A DNA stretch of 64,000 nt, taken from contig JACONQ010000002.1 in the NCBI GenBank assembly GCA_014281115.1, positions 2,232,001-2,296,000 on the forward strand, written 5' to 3'. Shown here piece after piece: positions 10,003 through 20,902 of this stretch. How positions within the stretch are numbered: position 1 is the first letter of the stretch; every line of letters begins with the position of its first letter. Both the position numbers and the translations under genes were made by a program. The notes under the pieces were generated by a model. It was not told the DNA's origin. It was given only the letters and a program-made list of their open reading frames with translations, and searched no databases. This stretch comes from Laburnicola sp. R22_1 (lineage: Eukaryota; Ascomycota; Dothideomycetes; Pleosporales; Didymosphaeriaceae).

Positions 10003-11959
10003 ATGGCTGACAAAGACGACTTCGTCCTCGATATGTCCGGTAAGGCACCCTTCTACACGCCTCGGGCATGAGATCTAATATTCGCGCAAAGATGACAACG
10101 GCAACGGGTTCTTGACCTTCGACGAAGACATCGCACCAGAAGACGACTTTCCGGCCACTGGCGACGACGAGTTCATGCTCGAGCTCGATAACACCGTTCC
10201 GACCACTGACGACGACGACTTCAAGCTCGGCCCCAAGGAGAACAATGGCACCTCGCCTATGGACGATGCCGGCGACTGGGATGTAAGCACGTCTACTCGA
10301 CGTATTGTTGGCTTCGGGGGGCACCTGCATAACCTCTAACACATGACAGGACGACGACTCCAAGCTCCAGGGCTACGATGACCTTCATACGGGGTTCAAC
10401 TCGCCGGATGGATCAGACTACGCCCCTGCACGCAACTCAATCGAAGACTCTGAATATACCCCCACTTCTGCCCCTGCTCCAAAGCGCACGAAAACCACAA
10501 AGGCTACCCAGCCCGGCTTCTACGAACGCACCACCAAGAATGCCGAGCGCTCCGCTAAGCGTAGCAGGGTCGACGATGCCAACGTCTTCGTCATCACAGA
10601 GGACAATAGCCTGCTCAACTCTACTTCGACGCGCATCCCGGGTACCTTTGGTCGTATCAATCGCGTCAAGGGAAGCACTCTGCCCGCGTATCATAAGAAG
10701 GTGACGCACGAACTTGATGATGACGACAAGTTGATAATGGAAATGCGTGAGAAGGGGTGAGTCGTCCCGTGATACAGAATGAATGCATGAATTATGCTAA
10801 TACCATATGAATTTTATAGTTACAGTGATCGCCAGATTGCTGAGAAGCTGGCCAAGGATGGTCGGGTCCGATATGATGCGAAGAGTGTCTCCACTAGGGT
10901 TCAGCGCATCAAACAAGCGCAAGCTGAGCACTCGGACTGGCAGCTCAAGAACGGATATAAGGAGTGGCTTTTAGAAGATGTAAGCTCTCCTGCGAAGCTA
11001 TCTGGATACAGTTATCTAGAAGATGTTGCTAATATTCCAAGGACCAACTCCTCATGCGCGCTTTCGACCAGGCCAGCATCGAGATTGCATACGAAAGCGA
11101 GCGCCTCCGCGCCTGGCGCTTCCGCAAGACAGCTGAATGGATGCGCCGCCTCAACAAGGATGCCGTCTTCAGCGCGAGTGCGTGCCATGAACGGTACATT
11201 GCCCTTCTCAACGGCACTGCCGCGATCCCGTGCGACCAAGACATCAATCCTGAGGCTCGCAAAGCGGACATGCTCAAAGAGCGGGAGCGGCGTGAAGCGG
11301 CCCGCGACAAAGAGCAGGCAGAGAAGGACAGGAAGGAGTATGAAGCTCACCGCGTGAAGGAGGAAGCGCAGGCTCGCCAGGCAAAGAAGGCCGCAGAGAT
11401 CGCTTCGAAGCGCCTACAAATCGACAACGAAAAGGCTGCCCGCGCTATGAAACGTGCTACAGCTGCGCAGATGCGAGCCCAGAAAGCCGAGGATAACAAT
11501 AAGAAGCAAACCCAGCGAGCCGCCACGATTCATGCTAACAGAGTGGCCGCAGGAAAGGCCGCAGAGCGCAAGATTCGCGATGCCAAGTTCAAGGAAGACT
11601 TCAAGCTTAGCAACTTCAAAAACATCACCGAGACCTCGCCTGATCCACGCGCCAATCTAAAGACCGCCGATATCCGCGCGCTGTGCGCTGACCGTAAGCT
11701 CAACTCCCAGGGAAGCAAGGACGCGCTGCTCAAACGACTCAAGCACGCGGACGGCAAGCTGAGCGCGAAGGACTTGCAGGAGATGTGCAAGGCCAAAGGC
11801 ATCCCTCTGGGTGGCAACAAGATGCAGATGAAGTATCAGCTGGCGCTTGCTGTTTCGAAGGCTTGCGCTTCTTATGATGGAGATGAGGTCGAGGCTGACG
11901 GGATGAATGATTTTCGCGAGGAGGCGGACGAGAAGGCGGGCCTCTTGATGGTGGATTAG
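10003..11959 (+). CDS. Nuclear protein with DUF7626-like region and C-terminal SAP-like motif
   Basis: Five exons: 10003-10039, 10092-10282, 10350-10756, 10820-10979 and 11042-11959. All phases match, giving 570 residues. The N-terminus is very acidic ('DEFMLELDNTVPTTDDDDF'). The centre ('KVTHELDDDDKLIMEMREKG' joined to 'YSDRQIAEKLAKDGRVRYDA', then 'FRKTAEWMRRLNKDAVFSA') looks like a pair of Myb/HTH-type helices and matches what I recall as DUF7626. A long charged coiled coil follows (about 350-450). The end has two SAP-like helix pairs: 'LKTADIRALCADRKLNSQGS' with 'KDALLKRLKHADG', and 'LSAKDLQEMCKAKGIPLGG'. SAP motifs bind DNA or chromatin, so a chromatin-linked role is likely (inference). 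The first exon is only 37 nt. Its ATG is the first after an in-frame stop. Confidence 0.75.
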
Positions 11960-12544
11960 ATGAGAGGTGCTCTAGTGGGGACTTCATGCTGATCGAACAC
12001 TGTGATGTATATTTGCATAGCGTAGCAGGAGTGTACGCATGGGTACAGTACTAGGACAAAAGTCTGAGTACAGTATGTTACCCAAAGATAGGCAATAACA
12101 AGGCCAATCGTACTCAAACTTTTGTCCTGTAGCTGCAAGTTCAAGGCATCGGGCTTCCGTCTGATTCAGCGTCGTTGTGGCGTTAGGCATTGCAGGTGAA
12201 TGTTTTTGGGCCTGAATGTCTAATTTTATGACATAAAAGACCGCCGCTTCATAAAACTTGATTTTCAGTGAAATCGTCCCAACAGGCATGTTGCATAGAT
12301 ACAGACTTCGCGGTGGTGAAGTAGCGCCACACTTGAGGCGGTGCGGGGTCAGTGCAAGCACCGGACCCTACTTCATTATCGCAATCCCAAACAACAAACA
12401 CCCGCAGCGCTCGCTACCAAATACCCAAGCCTCGGGTGATTTACACCCAGACTCCACCCGCATCAGCACACGCGATCAGCATAACCCCCGCTCAACTCAA
12501 CTCGCCCTCACCCCCCTCACCGACCCAGCGCAAGACCACAAACA
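11960..12544. other. Intergenic, no supported gene
   Basis: Contains the 3' UTR of the SAP-like gene and the upstream region of HRI1. The last 200 bases are C-rich on the plus strand. No feature recognised. Confidence 0.45.
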
Positions 12545-13547
12545 ATGTCCTCTCCCAGAAATGCAAGTATATCCCGCCGCGACTACTTCTACCCTCTCCC
12601 CTACCCCCTCCCCCCGGGAACATCCATCCCCTACACCCCCGGCCTTCCCACCACCAACCCGCTCCAAACCCCCGACAAGCCCGTCGAGCCAACCCACACG
12701 CTCGTCCTCACCAGCACGACCAAGCAATTCGTCGATATCCGCATCTACAAGAAGATACTGCCCCAAGATCCAGAGTTGCCCAACGAAGGCGGGCCGCGAC
12801 AGAGGTACGATATTCAGACGTTATTGTACTGTACTCTTTTCTTGTGAAGGAGACAAAGCTGATACCTTGTTCGTACTGGGAAATAGATTAGACTGGGCCT
12901 TCGCGGGTACATCATCAAGTTTCCCTATCCCAGATCCTTTCCCCACCGGCTGGACCCTGCAAGATCATCCGTCCGCCACGCACTCTTCCCGCCAATGGGC
13001 AGGCGCCGTCACCAAAGCGTCGTGGACACACTGGCTCGACTCGCACCACCACGTATCTACGCCGGCGGCCAAAATCCCCATAGACGAAGGCATCATGTAC
13101 CCGCTTACTGCGACGCAGACGCTGGAATTCGGCAGCGGGCCGAACTACCACACGAACCAGATGCAGGCTTATGAGGAACTCTGGACGGACCTGCCGATTC
13201 TTGCGACGCCGACTGCTGAGCAGCCCACGCCGCCGAAGTATAGCGTTGTGCTGAGGGTGGAGGACGTGGGGGCGGGGGTGCGGGGCTGCGTTGTGAGGGT
13301 GGGGCAGTATTGTCAAGGGGTGGTTATGAAGGGGGTGTATGTTACAGTTGAGCGGTGGGAGTTTCGGGAGAAGGAGGGGGAGAAGGAGGTTGGAGGGGAG
13401 TGGAAGAGGGTGGTGAGGATTGGGGATCAGTTTTTGCCGTGCGCGACGACGTTTGAGCCGCATGTTTTGAATGTGGGTGGCACGGTCAAGTATTTTGATT
13501 ATCGGTGGGTGGTCGAGGAGAAGGTGGCGTGGAGGGATGAGGCGTGA
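12545..13547 (+). CDS. hri1: Hri1 family protein
   Basis: Two exons, 12545-12804 and 12887-13547, giving 306 residues. The intron (82 nt) has a GTACGA donor and TAG acceptor, and splicing joins 'GGPRQR' to 'LDWAFAGTSSSF'. The 'WAFAGT' motif, 'SWTHWLDSHHHVS', 'DEGIMYPLTATQTLEFGSG' and 'AYEELWTDLP' line up with the two beta-barrel halves of yeast Hri1, a cytosolic protein reported to interact with Hrr25 and Sec72. Its biochemical role is not settled. The fungal copy has a proline-rich N-terminal extension (residues 10-50) that the yeast protein lacks. The gene converges with ETR1, with 143 bp between stop codons. Confidence 0.8.
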
Positions 13548-13690
13548 GGGCGTGGATTGGAAGCGGTACGCATCTGGCTGCATTTATGATAGCATGGTTG
13601 CCGGATTGGTACAGCGTCCGGGGCCGTGGTATGGAATACATGGATAATATGAACATGGATATCCGCTATGTTTACGTCTCTTCACGCACA

Positions 13691-14917
13691 TTACGTCTTC
13701 CCAAATACAAAGACTCCCTTGTTCCGATGCCCCTGCAACGTATCCTTGACCTGTGCAATTAACTCCTCTCCCTTTGTCTCCCACTCCCAATCGATCTTAT
13801 CAACAGGCGTGTCCCTAAAAAGCCCCTTCCTGGTCATCTCCAGTATCTCCGATATCGTCTCCTTCCTCTCATCTGGGTCTGCCTCCGCCCACTTACTCAC
13901 CCAAAAGCCATGGAAGCGTATATCCTTAAATATTAGCATCGATGCGGGGATCGTGAGTGGTTGCTTAGACATGGCGCCGTAAGTGACAAAGTGCGATTCG
14001 GGGGCGAGAAGTTTGGCCATGGCGGTGGCTGCTTTGCCGCCCACGCAGTTGAGGGCGAGGCCGATGGGCTCGCGGCCACCGTTGGTCCATTCCTTGGACA
14101 TGTCCCTTATGCCCTGTGATTGCAGCTCTGCATCTGTGATGACTACGTCTGCGCCGATATCTCTGAGCTCTTGTTTGAGTTTATCTTCGGCGGCCTTGTC
14201 GTCCCGTCCTCTGATCACGTTGATGCTCTTCAGACCAAATATCTTGCCCAGCTGTATCGCCGCCCGGCCCACACCTGAGTTCGCGCCGTTCTGGATAAAC
14301 CACTCTCCCTCTGATACATGTCCGAAGTCTCGCAGCATGCGAAACGCCGTGACGGGGTTGACGCTCACAGTCGCCGCCTGCACCGCCGTGATACCCTCGC
14401 GCATGGATTCTTCCAACCTGAATACCTCCTTCGTCGTCGCGCTCGCATGTGTCCGCCACGTCCCAAACCCCGGCCAGTTCATAATCACCCAGTCGCCCTT
14501 CTTGTACCCGCGCCCCTTCGCCCCTTCCCCCACCGCAATGACCTCGGCCACGCCCTCATTACCTGCTACGGCGACGGGGTTCGCGGTACCGAGTGCAGTG
14601 GTAAAGTTCGGTTTGGACGGGTAGACACCCTGGATTTGATTGATGTCGGCGGGATTTATAGGCGATGCGAGAAAGCGGAGCGTCAGAAGGTCACCGTGGG
14701 GCGGCGAGATGGAGTGGCTGTGCAACGACAGGACGTTAGAAGGTTCGCCGTATTCGGAAAATGTGAGGGCTTTGGCTTGTTCGTAGCCGTAGGCCGAGAT
14801 GCAGCGCCGTTGCAGGTGCGCGGGCGCGCTGTGACTGGGGAGCTTGCGGAGGCATTGGAGGGGCGATGCCGCGCTTCTCGCGAGCCGTGGAGCTGGAGAG
14901 AGGACTTTGGACGCCAT
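13691..14917 (-). CDS. etr1: Mitochondrial trans-2-enoyl-CoA/ACP reductase (MECR)
   Basis: Single exon, 408 residues. The Arg/Ser/Ala-rich first 40 residues ('MASKVLSPAPRLARSAASP') are a good mitochondrial presequence. The MDR-type reductase fold is clear: 'YEQAKALTFSEYGEPSNVL', the 'INPADINQIQGVYP' segment with the active-site Tyr, 'GNEGVAEVIAVGEG', the nucleotide-binding 'NGANSGVGRAAIQLGK', and 'ALNCVGGKAATAMAKLL'. The enzyme does the last reduction step of mitochondrial type II fatty acid synthesis (enoyl-ACP, NADPH), needed for lipoate supply and respiration. Length matches the family. It is divergent from a P450 gene across a 572-bp region with an unusual short repeat. Confidence 0.93.
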   Translation of the reverse strand: MASKVLSPAPRLARSAASPLQCLRKLPSHSAPAHLQRRCISAYGYEQAKALTFSEYGEPSNVLSLHSHSISPPHGDLLTLRFLASPINPADINQIQGVYPSKPNFTTALGTANPVAVAGNEGVAEVIAVGEGAKGRGYKKGDWVIMNWPGFGTWRTHASATTKEVFRLEESMREGITAVQAATVSVNPVTAFRMLRDFGHVSEGEWFIQNGANSGVGRAAIQLGKIFGLKSINVIRGRDDKAAEDKLKQELRDIGADVVITDAELQSQGIRDMSKEWTNGGREPIGLALNCVGGKAATAMAKLLAPESHFVTYGAMSKQPLTIPASMLIFKDIRFHGFWVSKWAEADPDERKETISEILEMTRKGLFRDTPVDKIDWEWETKGEELIAQVKDTLQGHRNKGVFVFGKT

Positions 14918-15300
14918 TGTTGCGGGTTATCGAAGATACAGATGTGGTGAAATTGTAGAGCTCGAGGTTTCAGTGAGGCGGGAGGAGCTATGACGTTGGA
15001 CATGCCGAGGTTGGTGGGGACGTCAAAACGACCTCACCTCAGGACTATCAATCAGTTTCACCATCATAAGTCATGTCGCAAATTTTTGGGTTACGGCGAC
15101 ATAATCTTCATCGAGATTGCTCAGCACGGGTCGGTATGTTCTTGCAGCGACGTCGCTCTTGCCCCTCCACCGACAAAAACATGTTGGTTGTAACGCTTAT
15201 CCTACTCAGATCCATACCCATGGTCAAATACCGTAAGAACTGTGCTACGTAGTTTTTCTTCTAGTTTATAAAAAAGTAATTTTTATTAAATTCTATTAAA

Positions 15301-15417
15301 TCACTCATCAGCCAGCTCAGCCAGCTCTTTTGGCTCTTGGCTCATGAGCCAGCTGAGCCAGCTGAGCCAGCTCATAAGCCAGCTAAGCCAGCTCATGAGC
15401 CACCTGAGCTAGCTCTG
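15301..15417. repeat. Cluster of 9-bp AGCCAGCT-type tandem repeats
   Basis: About nine copies of a 9-bp unit (consensus SAGCCAGCT) are arranged head to tail, with one inverted stretch (TTGGCTCTTGGCTCATGAGCC) near 15330-15350, so hairpins can form. It lies between the divergent start codons of ETR1 and the P450, directly after a short AT-rich stretch. No coding potential. Confidence 0.75.
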
Positions 15418-15489
15418 AGTGGTCGCTCAGTTTCCCCCATCACTGCCAACGTCCAACGCTGCCTTTTTCATTGACCTTACTGTTTACCC

Positions 15490-17152
15490 ATGGATCCAAA
15501 CGCCACCCAGACTATCCTACGATGGCTATACACCGCCATATCCTGTTGGCTGGTATACGCCTTCGTCAACCGAGCGAGGCAGTACCGGCGATTACGGCAC
15601 TTCGCAGGGCCCCGGACGACCGGGTGGTCGTGGTGGTGGCATTCTAGGGCTGTTCTCTCCAGGGAAGCTCATCAGTGGTATGCGTATGCTACGGATCAGT
15701 ATGGTAAGTGCTAGTCACCTTATCATGCTCGGTACTGGCTGAATCCGCATCTGTAAGGTCCCATCGCGCGTGTAGCACCGAATCTCCTTATGACTTCGGA
15801 TCCTGATTTGTGGGCTCACATAAATGCCGTGAGGAGCCCTTACAAAAGAGCGGAGTGGTACTATCATGCTGCGAGGTTTGAGCCGGGGAAGGATAACGTC
15901 TTCACAGAGTGTGATAGCGAGAAACATGACGCGAGGAGAAAGAAGGTGGCTGCTGGCGTAAGATTCAAACCCCATTTCTCAATTATGCCCTAATTAACCG
16001 TGGGTTCAGTACTCTGGCAAAGAGAACCCTACCCTGGAGACAACCGTCGATACCCACGTCAAAGAACTAATTCACCTCATCCGCACAAAACACGCTTCCC
16101 CTGCGTCATCTAATCAAGCGTCGAAACCGATGGACATGTCAACCAAAATACAGTATTTCACTCTCGACGTTATCAGTTCCCTGGGCCTAGGAAAGCCCAT
16201 CGGCGACCTAAAAGCCAACGAAGACGTCTATGACTACCTGGAATCCTTGGCAATAGGTCTCCAAATAGGCAACGTCGCCTTCGGCCTCGGCACTTCCTGG
16301 CTACCCAGGTTGCCCATCATCGGTCCAGCATTAAGTCCATCCGAGAAAGACACGACGGGGTTTGGAAGAATGATCGCAGAAGCTCGAAAGATCATCGAAG
16401 AAAGGAAAACACAGTCGACGCAGGAGAAGTCGGACATGATCGCCTCTTTCATCCGCAATGGTGTCTCAGGCGACGAACTCTTCCAGGAAGTCTTTGAGCC
16501 ACTACTCGCTGGATCAGACACCACCTCCGCAGCTATCCGCATTATAATGCTGTACCTCATGACCCACCCACGCGTGCTTACCAAACTCCGAGCCGAGATT
16601 GATGAATCTGTCAAAACTGGATCTGCACCTATATCCTCAGATATCATTTCGGACGTTGAAGCTCGCCGCTTACCCTATCTAAGCGCTGTAGTCCGCGAAG
16701 GCATGCGAGTACACCCTCCTGTCGTAAACTTGTTCCCTCGCGTCGCCCCTCTCGCTGGAGATACCGTCACTGTGCAAAACAAACAATACCACATCCCGGG
16801 TGGCACTCTAGTCGGGTACTCTGCCTTTGGCATGCATCGCTCCAACACGGCCCTGTACGGCCCAGACGCCCACGTGTTCCGCCCAGAGCGCTGGTTCCTC
16901 GACGAAACCGTCCCGGAAGGAAAAGAGAGACTGGCTCGAATGAAGAAGGGCAATGATATGGTGTTTGGATATGGGCGATGGGTCTGTCTAGGGAGGAATA
17001 TTGCGCTGATGGAGATACATAAGGTGGTTTATGAGCTAGTGAGGAGGTTTGACTTTGGTGTTGTGAGGGCGGAGAGGCCATGGGTGGCGTCGGAGACGTT
17101 GGGGTTGTGGGATATTAGTGATATGTGGGTGCAGGTTACGGGCAGAGATTGA
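15490..17152 (+). CDS. Cytochrome P450 monooxygenase, pisatin-demethylase-like
   Basis: Three exons, 15490-15703, 15758-15957 and 16010-17152; 518 residues, normal for the family. It has an N-terminal membrane anchor ('WLYTAISCWLVYAFVNR'), then 'GPIARVAPNLLMTSDPDLW', an I-helix 'LLAGSDTTSAA', a K-helix 'VVREGMRVHPPV' (ExxR), the PERF-like 'FRPERWF' and the heme loop 'FGYGRWVCLGRN' with its Cys ligand. All catalytic elements are present, so it should be active and ER-bound. The overall look is that of the pisatin demethylase / benzoate-hydroxylase-like fungal group; the substrate cannot be told. There is no synthase gene nearby, so there is no sign of a metabolite cluster. Confidence 0.88.
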
Positions 17153-18104
17153 GGGTATGTGAGTTCGATCTTTCTTTTTCCGGTTCCTTATGCTAACTTT
17201 CTTACAGTTCGTGTCTCCAGCTGCGCACGCTGTCCCACATGTACGGTTCAATTGCTCTGCAGCCTGTCATTCGAAGCGTCTAGTTATATCATGCTTGGGT
17301 GACTGCAGGTCTCGTATACAATATCCACCCCGTATTCTCCCCAAAAAAACTTGAAGCCGTAGCTGGCTTCAGTAGGTAAACTGTAACTGCACCTGCTGCT
17401 GAGGAGACCCGTATAGCGCGGGGCCGAATTCTTTCTCATGCGATATGTGAGGCACATTGAGCAGAACTAAAGTCCAAATGCCACAACCATATTTCCATCA
17501 CATGTAAACTGTTTTTTTATCTTGACATTTTGCCGGTGAGGAGATCTGTTGTGGTACTTACTGCGGATCTTAACTATAGAAACATGGCGGCGTACATGCA
17601 CACGTGGCGCCGAACCCATAACAAACGTTCGCCGCAAATCCAAGCATGGCATAGCGGAGCAAACAAGCAAATGCTTCACCGGCTGGTGAGACAACACGTA
17701 CAAAACTTTGTAAGTATTACCTGAATCCAAAATTTGGACTACGTCAACGGTATACCTAAATCAGTAAAATAATACCCTAAGGTAGTTCCTTCGATAATGA
17801 AGTCCGCATTTCCACCGTCCACCTACTATCCCAAGGTATATCACACGCCCTTTATTACACAAGGCGCGCCCGTTTTCGGGTTAGAATGCAGTCAGTGTAG
17901 GAGAACGCACCGCCATATCGACTAAGCAACTATCTTTCACGGCCAAGCTTCCAGAACCGCGCTAAGGAACGGCGACTGCGCAGCCTACGTCTTGCGAGAT
18001 CTCGAAAGCTTTCGCGTCTGCCGCTCTCACTCAGCCCACGCGGTCGACCCCGGCACACCACAACCAGACCCGACACGAGCCAAGGTCCACCATCGACTGG
18101 CAAA
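17153..18104. other. Intergenic, no supported gene
   Basis: About 950 bp. Only short ORFs without recognisable similarity. The last 150 bases are C-rich and probably hold the promoter and 5' UTR of the next gene. Confidence 0.45.
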
Positions 18105-19272
18105 ATGTCCGGCGACTGGGCTCTCGCTCTAATGAAGCAGGAAAAGACGGTATCCGATGTTCACAGTGTCACCGCGATCAATGCAAACATGCCCAGCAAC
18201 GAGTTGGCAATGCAGTTCGACCTTCCCATTCGCAGCCGGCCATTACCAGCGCCGCAGGGTAGCAATGCTACCTTGGGCGAGACTACCATGGTTAAGAAGG
18301 AGCACCCAATGCAGTTCGACCTTCCCTTTCGCAGCCGGCCGTTGGCGACTCCACACAATGCCAACGCCACCTTCAGCGAGGACAAGATCGCCAGCAAGCA
18401 GTCTGTGATGCAGAGCAGCCTCGCTCTGCGCACCAGGCCTCTAGAGACAGTACTGGACAACCAAGTCATCAAGATGGAGCCCAGTGGACGCGTATCATCG
18501 GCGGCGCTAGATAAAGATGTCAGGCAGATCAAGGAGGAATCCTCCAGCATTCTGGAGTCTGCGATGGATATCAACCTCGCTCTCCGCAACAGGCCTCTGG
18601 AGACAGTAACGGACAACAAAGTCACCAAGCGGAAGGGCCGTGGACAGCGCAAGAAGTTAGACTCCCTCATTGACGCATTGTATAACGGCTTTGGCTAACA
18701 TCTGACAACAGGGAACGGCAGGCGGCTCGCGCGGCCTCCAACGCGGAGAACCGTGGCGGGGGTTCACGAGGCAGAGGCAGGCGCACACGTGGTAGACATT
18801 TCCCTACGGGAGACTGGCAGGAGCGATTTCGAAGGTCCACGGCGCCTACTCCACCGGCCTTCGCTACAGCCGTCAACGATAATGATGGCGATGCGGCCAT
18901 GGACGTACAACAGATGTTCAACGCGCTTCATCTAAGGCCTCACCACATCCCTACCAGCGGCAGCAGCAATCTCGGAGCTCGAGCCATGCCCAATCCGTTC
19001 ATGCCCTATCCGTTGAATGACCACCATATGTTGACACGCTCTAAAGTGTAAGTTCAACCATTACAGTCAGGGTATCGATACGCGACTAATACCAATGCAG
19101 GATCATGCCCTTGGTGGGCCCAGGTCATATATCGTCGTGGGCCGAAATCCCACCAAGCCGTGTTGATAAACCTCAACATAATCGGAACCGTGGTGATAGG
19201 GGGCACGGCGGGAACTGGGCAAAGTCTCTCACCCAGCAGCTCTACAGGAAATGTCAACTTGGAAGGGAGTAG
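18105..19272 (+). CDS. Hypothetical RG-rich protein with four internal repeats
   Basis: Proposed exons are 18105-18679, 18712-19047 and 19101-19272 (360 residues). Intron 2 (53 nt) is canonical. Intron 1 would be only 32 nt (GTATAA donor, GCTAAC branch point, CAG acceptor), which is very short. Without splicing, the frame stops at 18696-18698. Residues 35-180 contain four degenerate repeats with the core 'L-x-(L/I/F)-R-x-RPL': 'MQFDLPIRSRPL', 'MQFDLPFRSRPL', 'SSLALRTRPLET' and 'INLALRNRPLET'. After them come 'KRKGRGQRKK' and an RG-rich patch ('RGGGSRGRGRRTRGR'), features of RNA-binding proteins. I do not recognise the family. The repeats plus RGG patch suggest a nucleic-acid-linked role (inference). 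Confidence 0.55.
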
Positions 19273-19845
19273 ACAGACAAAGTAAGACACTGGATGGGTA
19301 CCTGTACTCGATGCTGGTGTCTGGAGAATGAAAGCTTGGGGTCGACGGGCAGTGTGCGGTCGTAGTTCGCAGAGTGCAGCCGGTATATAGGTCGATCGAA
19401 CTTGTTGGAACATGTTCATAGTCCCGAACGAATGCAATAGGAAGCGCTTAATGTCTTCCCGGGCATACCTAACTCTTGAATGCCAAACCAAGAATTCTCT
19501 TGTTAAGTTGTCCAAGGAAGAGCTTGTAATGCTGACATCGCCTTTGCATGCTACATCCTGCATACGCCTCTCCAACGTAAAAGCCTTAAACTATGGCCGC
19601 ACCCAGTCATCGTTCCTTGCGCTCCTACCCTCCATCCCGCTATACTAGCTTTAAAAAAAACTCTTTAAGATGGTTATTATCCATAGAGAAACTTGACAAA
19701 GCCCTGACGGGCAGCATCGCCCTGGTCTCCGAAACAATTTCAGCATACAAACAGCAAGAGGAGAATACCACTTCCAGCCTCGTTCGGAACGTTGAACCAT
19801 CTACGTGAATTCCTCGACTCAAACACCTCGTCTTTCAATCACTGA

Positions 19846-20281
19846 TTACTTTGTAGATACGATGCACCTCTAAGGACGGACACAGAAGAGGAGCAATGGG
19901 AAGTAGACCAAGTCTGACACGACATCCGCAGCGTCTTTGTGTCATATAGCCACGTAGATGTCGATACAGCCTCCGACTCCGAGTCTGACTCATTCAACTG
20001 CGGAAAAAAGACCATCAGAAACCCATCCCACGAAGCCGATGAATTCCTTAAGCGCCATCCTCTTCCAGTGTCGTCTCCAGATAGACCCGGAACAACGGAT
20101 AGATTACCGTACCCAGTCATTATCCCCCATCGTCGTCACGGAGATCGGTCGCAGTCGAGGCTTCGTTCGAGCCTTCGCTCTTGACATCCTTCGCTGCGGC
20201 ATCGACCAGTCCACCTGGATCGATCTACTCGTCACTTACACGCGCGCAGGCCAAGTCCCGTGGTGGGAACCGCAAGATTGA
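19846..20281 (+). pseudogene. Frameshifted fragment of a fungal gene of unknown function
   Basis: One frame gives 'DEFLKRHPLPV' and 'DRLPYPVIIPHRRHGDRS' up to about 20155. The next frame continues with 'RGFVRAFALDILRCGIDQST' to the stop at 20279-20281. Put end to end, these resemble a family of fungal proteins of unknown function with a 'P(Y/V)-I-PQRRP...RGF-RAYAP-L..CGIDQ' pattern (recalled, not searched). The break and an upstream in-frame TGA (about 19916) indicate a relic. It lies just 5' of the nested retrotransposons. Confidence 0.4.
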
Positions 20282-20501
20282 TGTACGTTACGTTATGTTA
20301 TCTTACTCTTTTGGAATTTTGGGGGATGGAGGTCGCTGATTGTGATGCGTGGGTAGAAAGTTTCATGTTTAATAGTGGTTAATATTCCGGAAGAGTACAA
20401 GGGCGAGGATTTAGAACGGACTGGGAGGATTTTTGGAGATGATTTGTTGGTTGGTAGCGCGGGGGGAAGCCGGATTGACTTTTAAGAGATAGGTTAGATT
20501 G

Positions 20502-20641
20502 TGTAACGGTAGTGGGTAAGTTTGGAGTTGCTGCCTACAGATCTACTGTTGCCTGTACTAGTTCATTGCTGCCTACACTTGTTCACTTCTGCCTAGATTG
20601 CCTATTAGTATATATCCTAGGTACTACTCATATTCAATATA
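20502..20641 (+). repeat. Outer element 5' LTR, left part
   Basis: First 140 bp of the 184-bp LTR; continues at 25911 after the inner insertion. It starts TGTAACGG and ends at the ATATA target duplicated by the inner element. Confidence 0.9.
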
Positions 20642-20793
20642 TGTTAGTGTGGAGTACGATATCACATGATACCACCAACCTGATGTAGACTAGTTGCTGA
20701 TCACGATTCTGCTACTTAAGCAGTTTCTCTGTTCAGCTTGTTACAATCAACTCAGTCTCTTATTCCTAATTGCTACCCTACTTATCCCTTACA
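20642..20793 (+). repeat. Inner element 5' LTR
   Basis: 152 bp, TG...CA ends. It differs from the 3' copy only at one site (TTATTCC here, TCATTCC there). Confidence 0.95.
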
Positions 20794-20804
20794 GTTATGA
20801 GCCC
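20794..20804 (+). promoter_or_regulatory. Primer binding site matching initiator tRNA-Met anticodon arm
   Basis: GTTATGAGCCC directly follows the LTR. It is the reverse complement of GGGCTCATAAC, the anticodon stem-loop of eukaryotic initiator tRNA-Met. This is the half-tRNA priming mode known for Drosophila copia and yeast Ty5. Confidence 0.8.
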
Positions 20805-20902
20805 GGCCTACGCTTAATTCAACTGCAGTTCACACTCTACCTACTTACTACACACGCGCTTTCCACGACGGAGATTAACTCGACGAGCTCTAGTTTGCCA
20901 CG

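Noticed and set aside
4326..17152. Secondary-metabolite gene cluster around the two P450 genes
   Set aside because: No polyketide synthase, NRPS, terpene cyclase, transporter or cluster regulator is present; the genes between are housekeeping.
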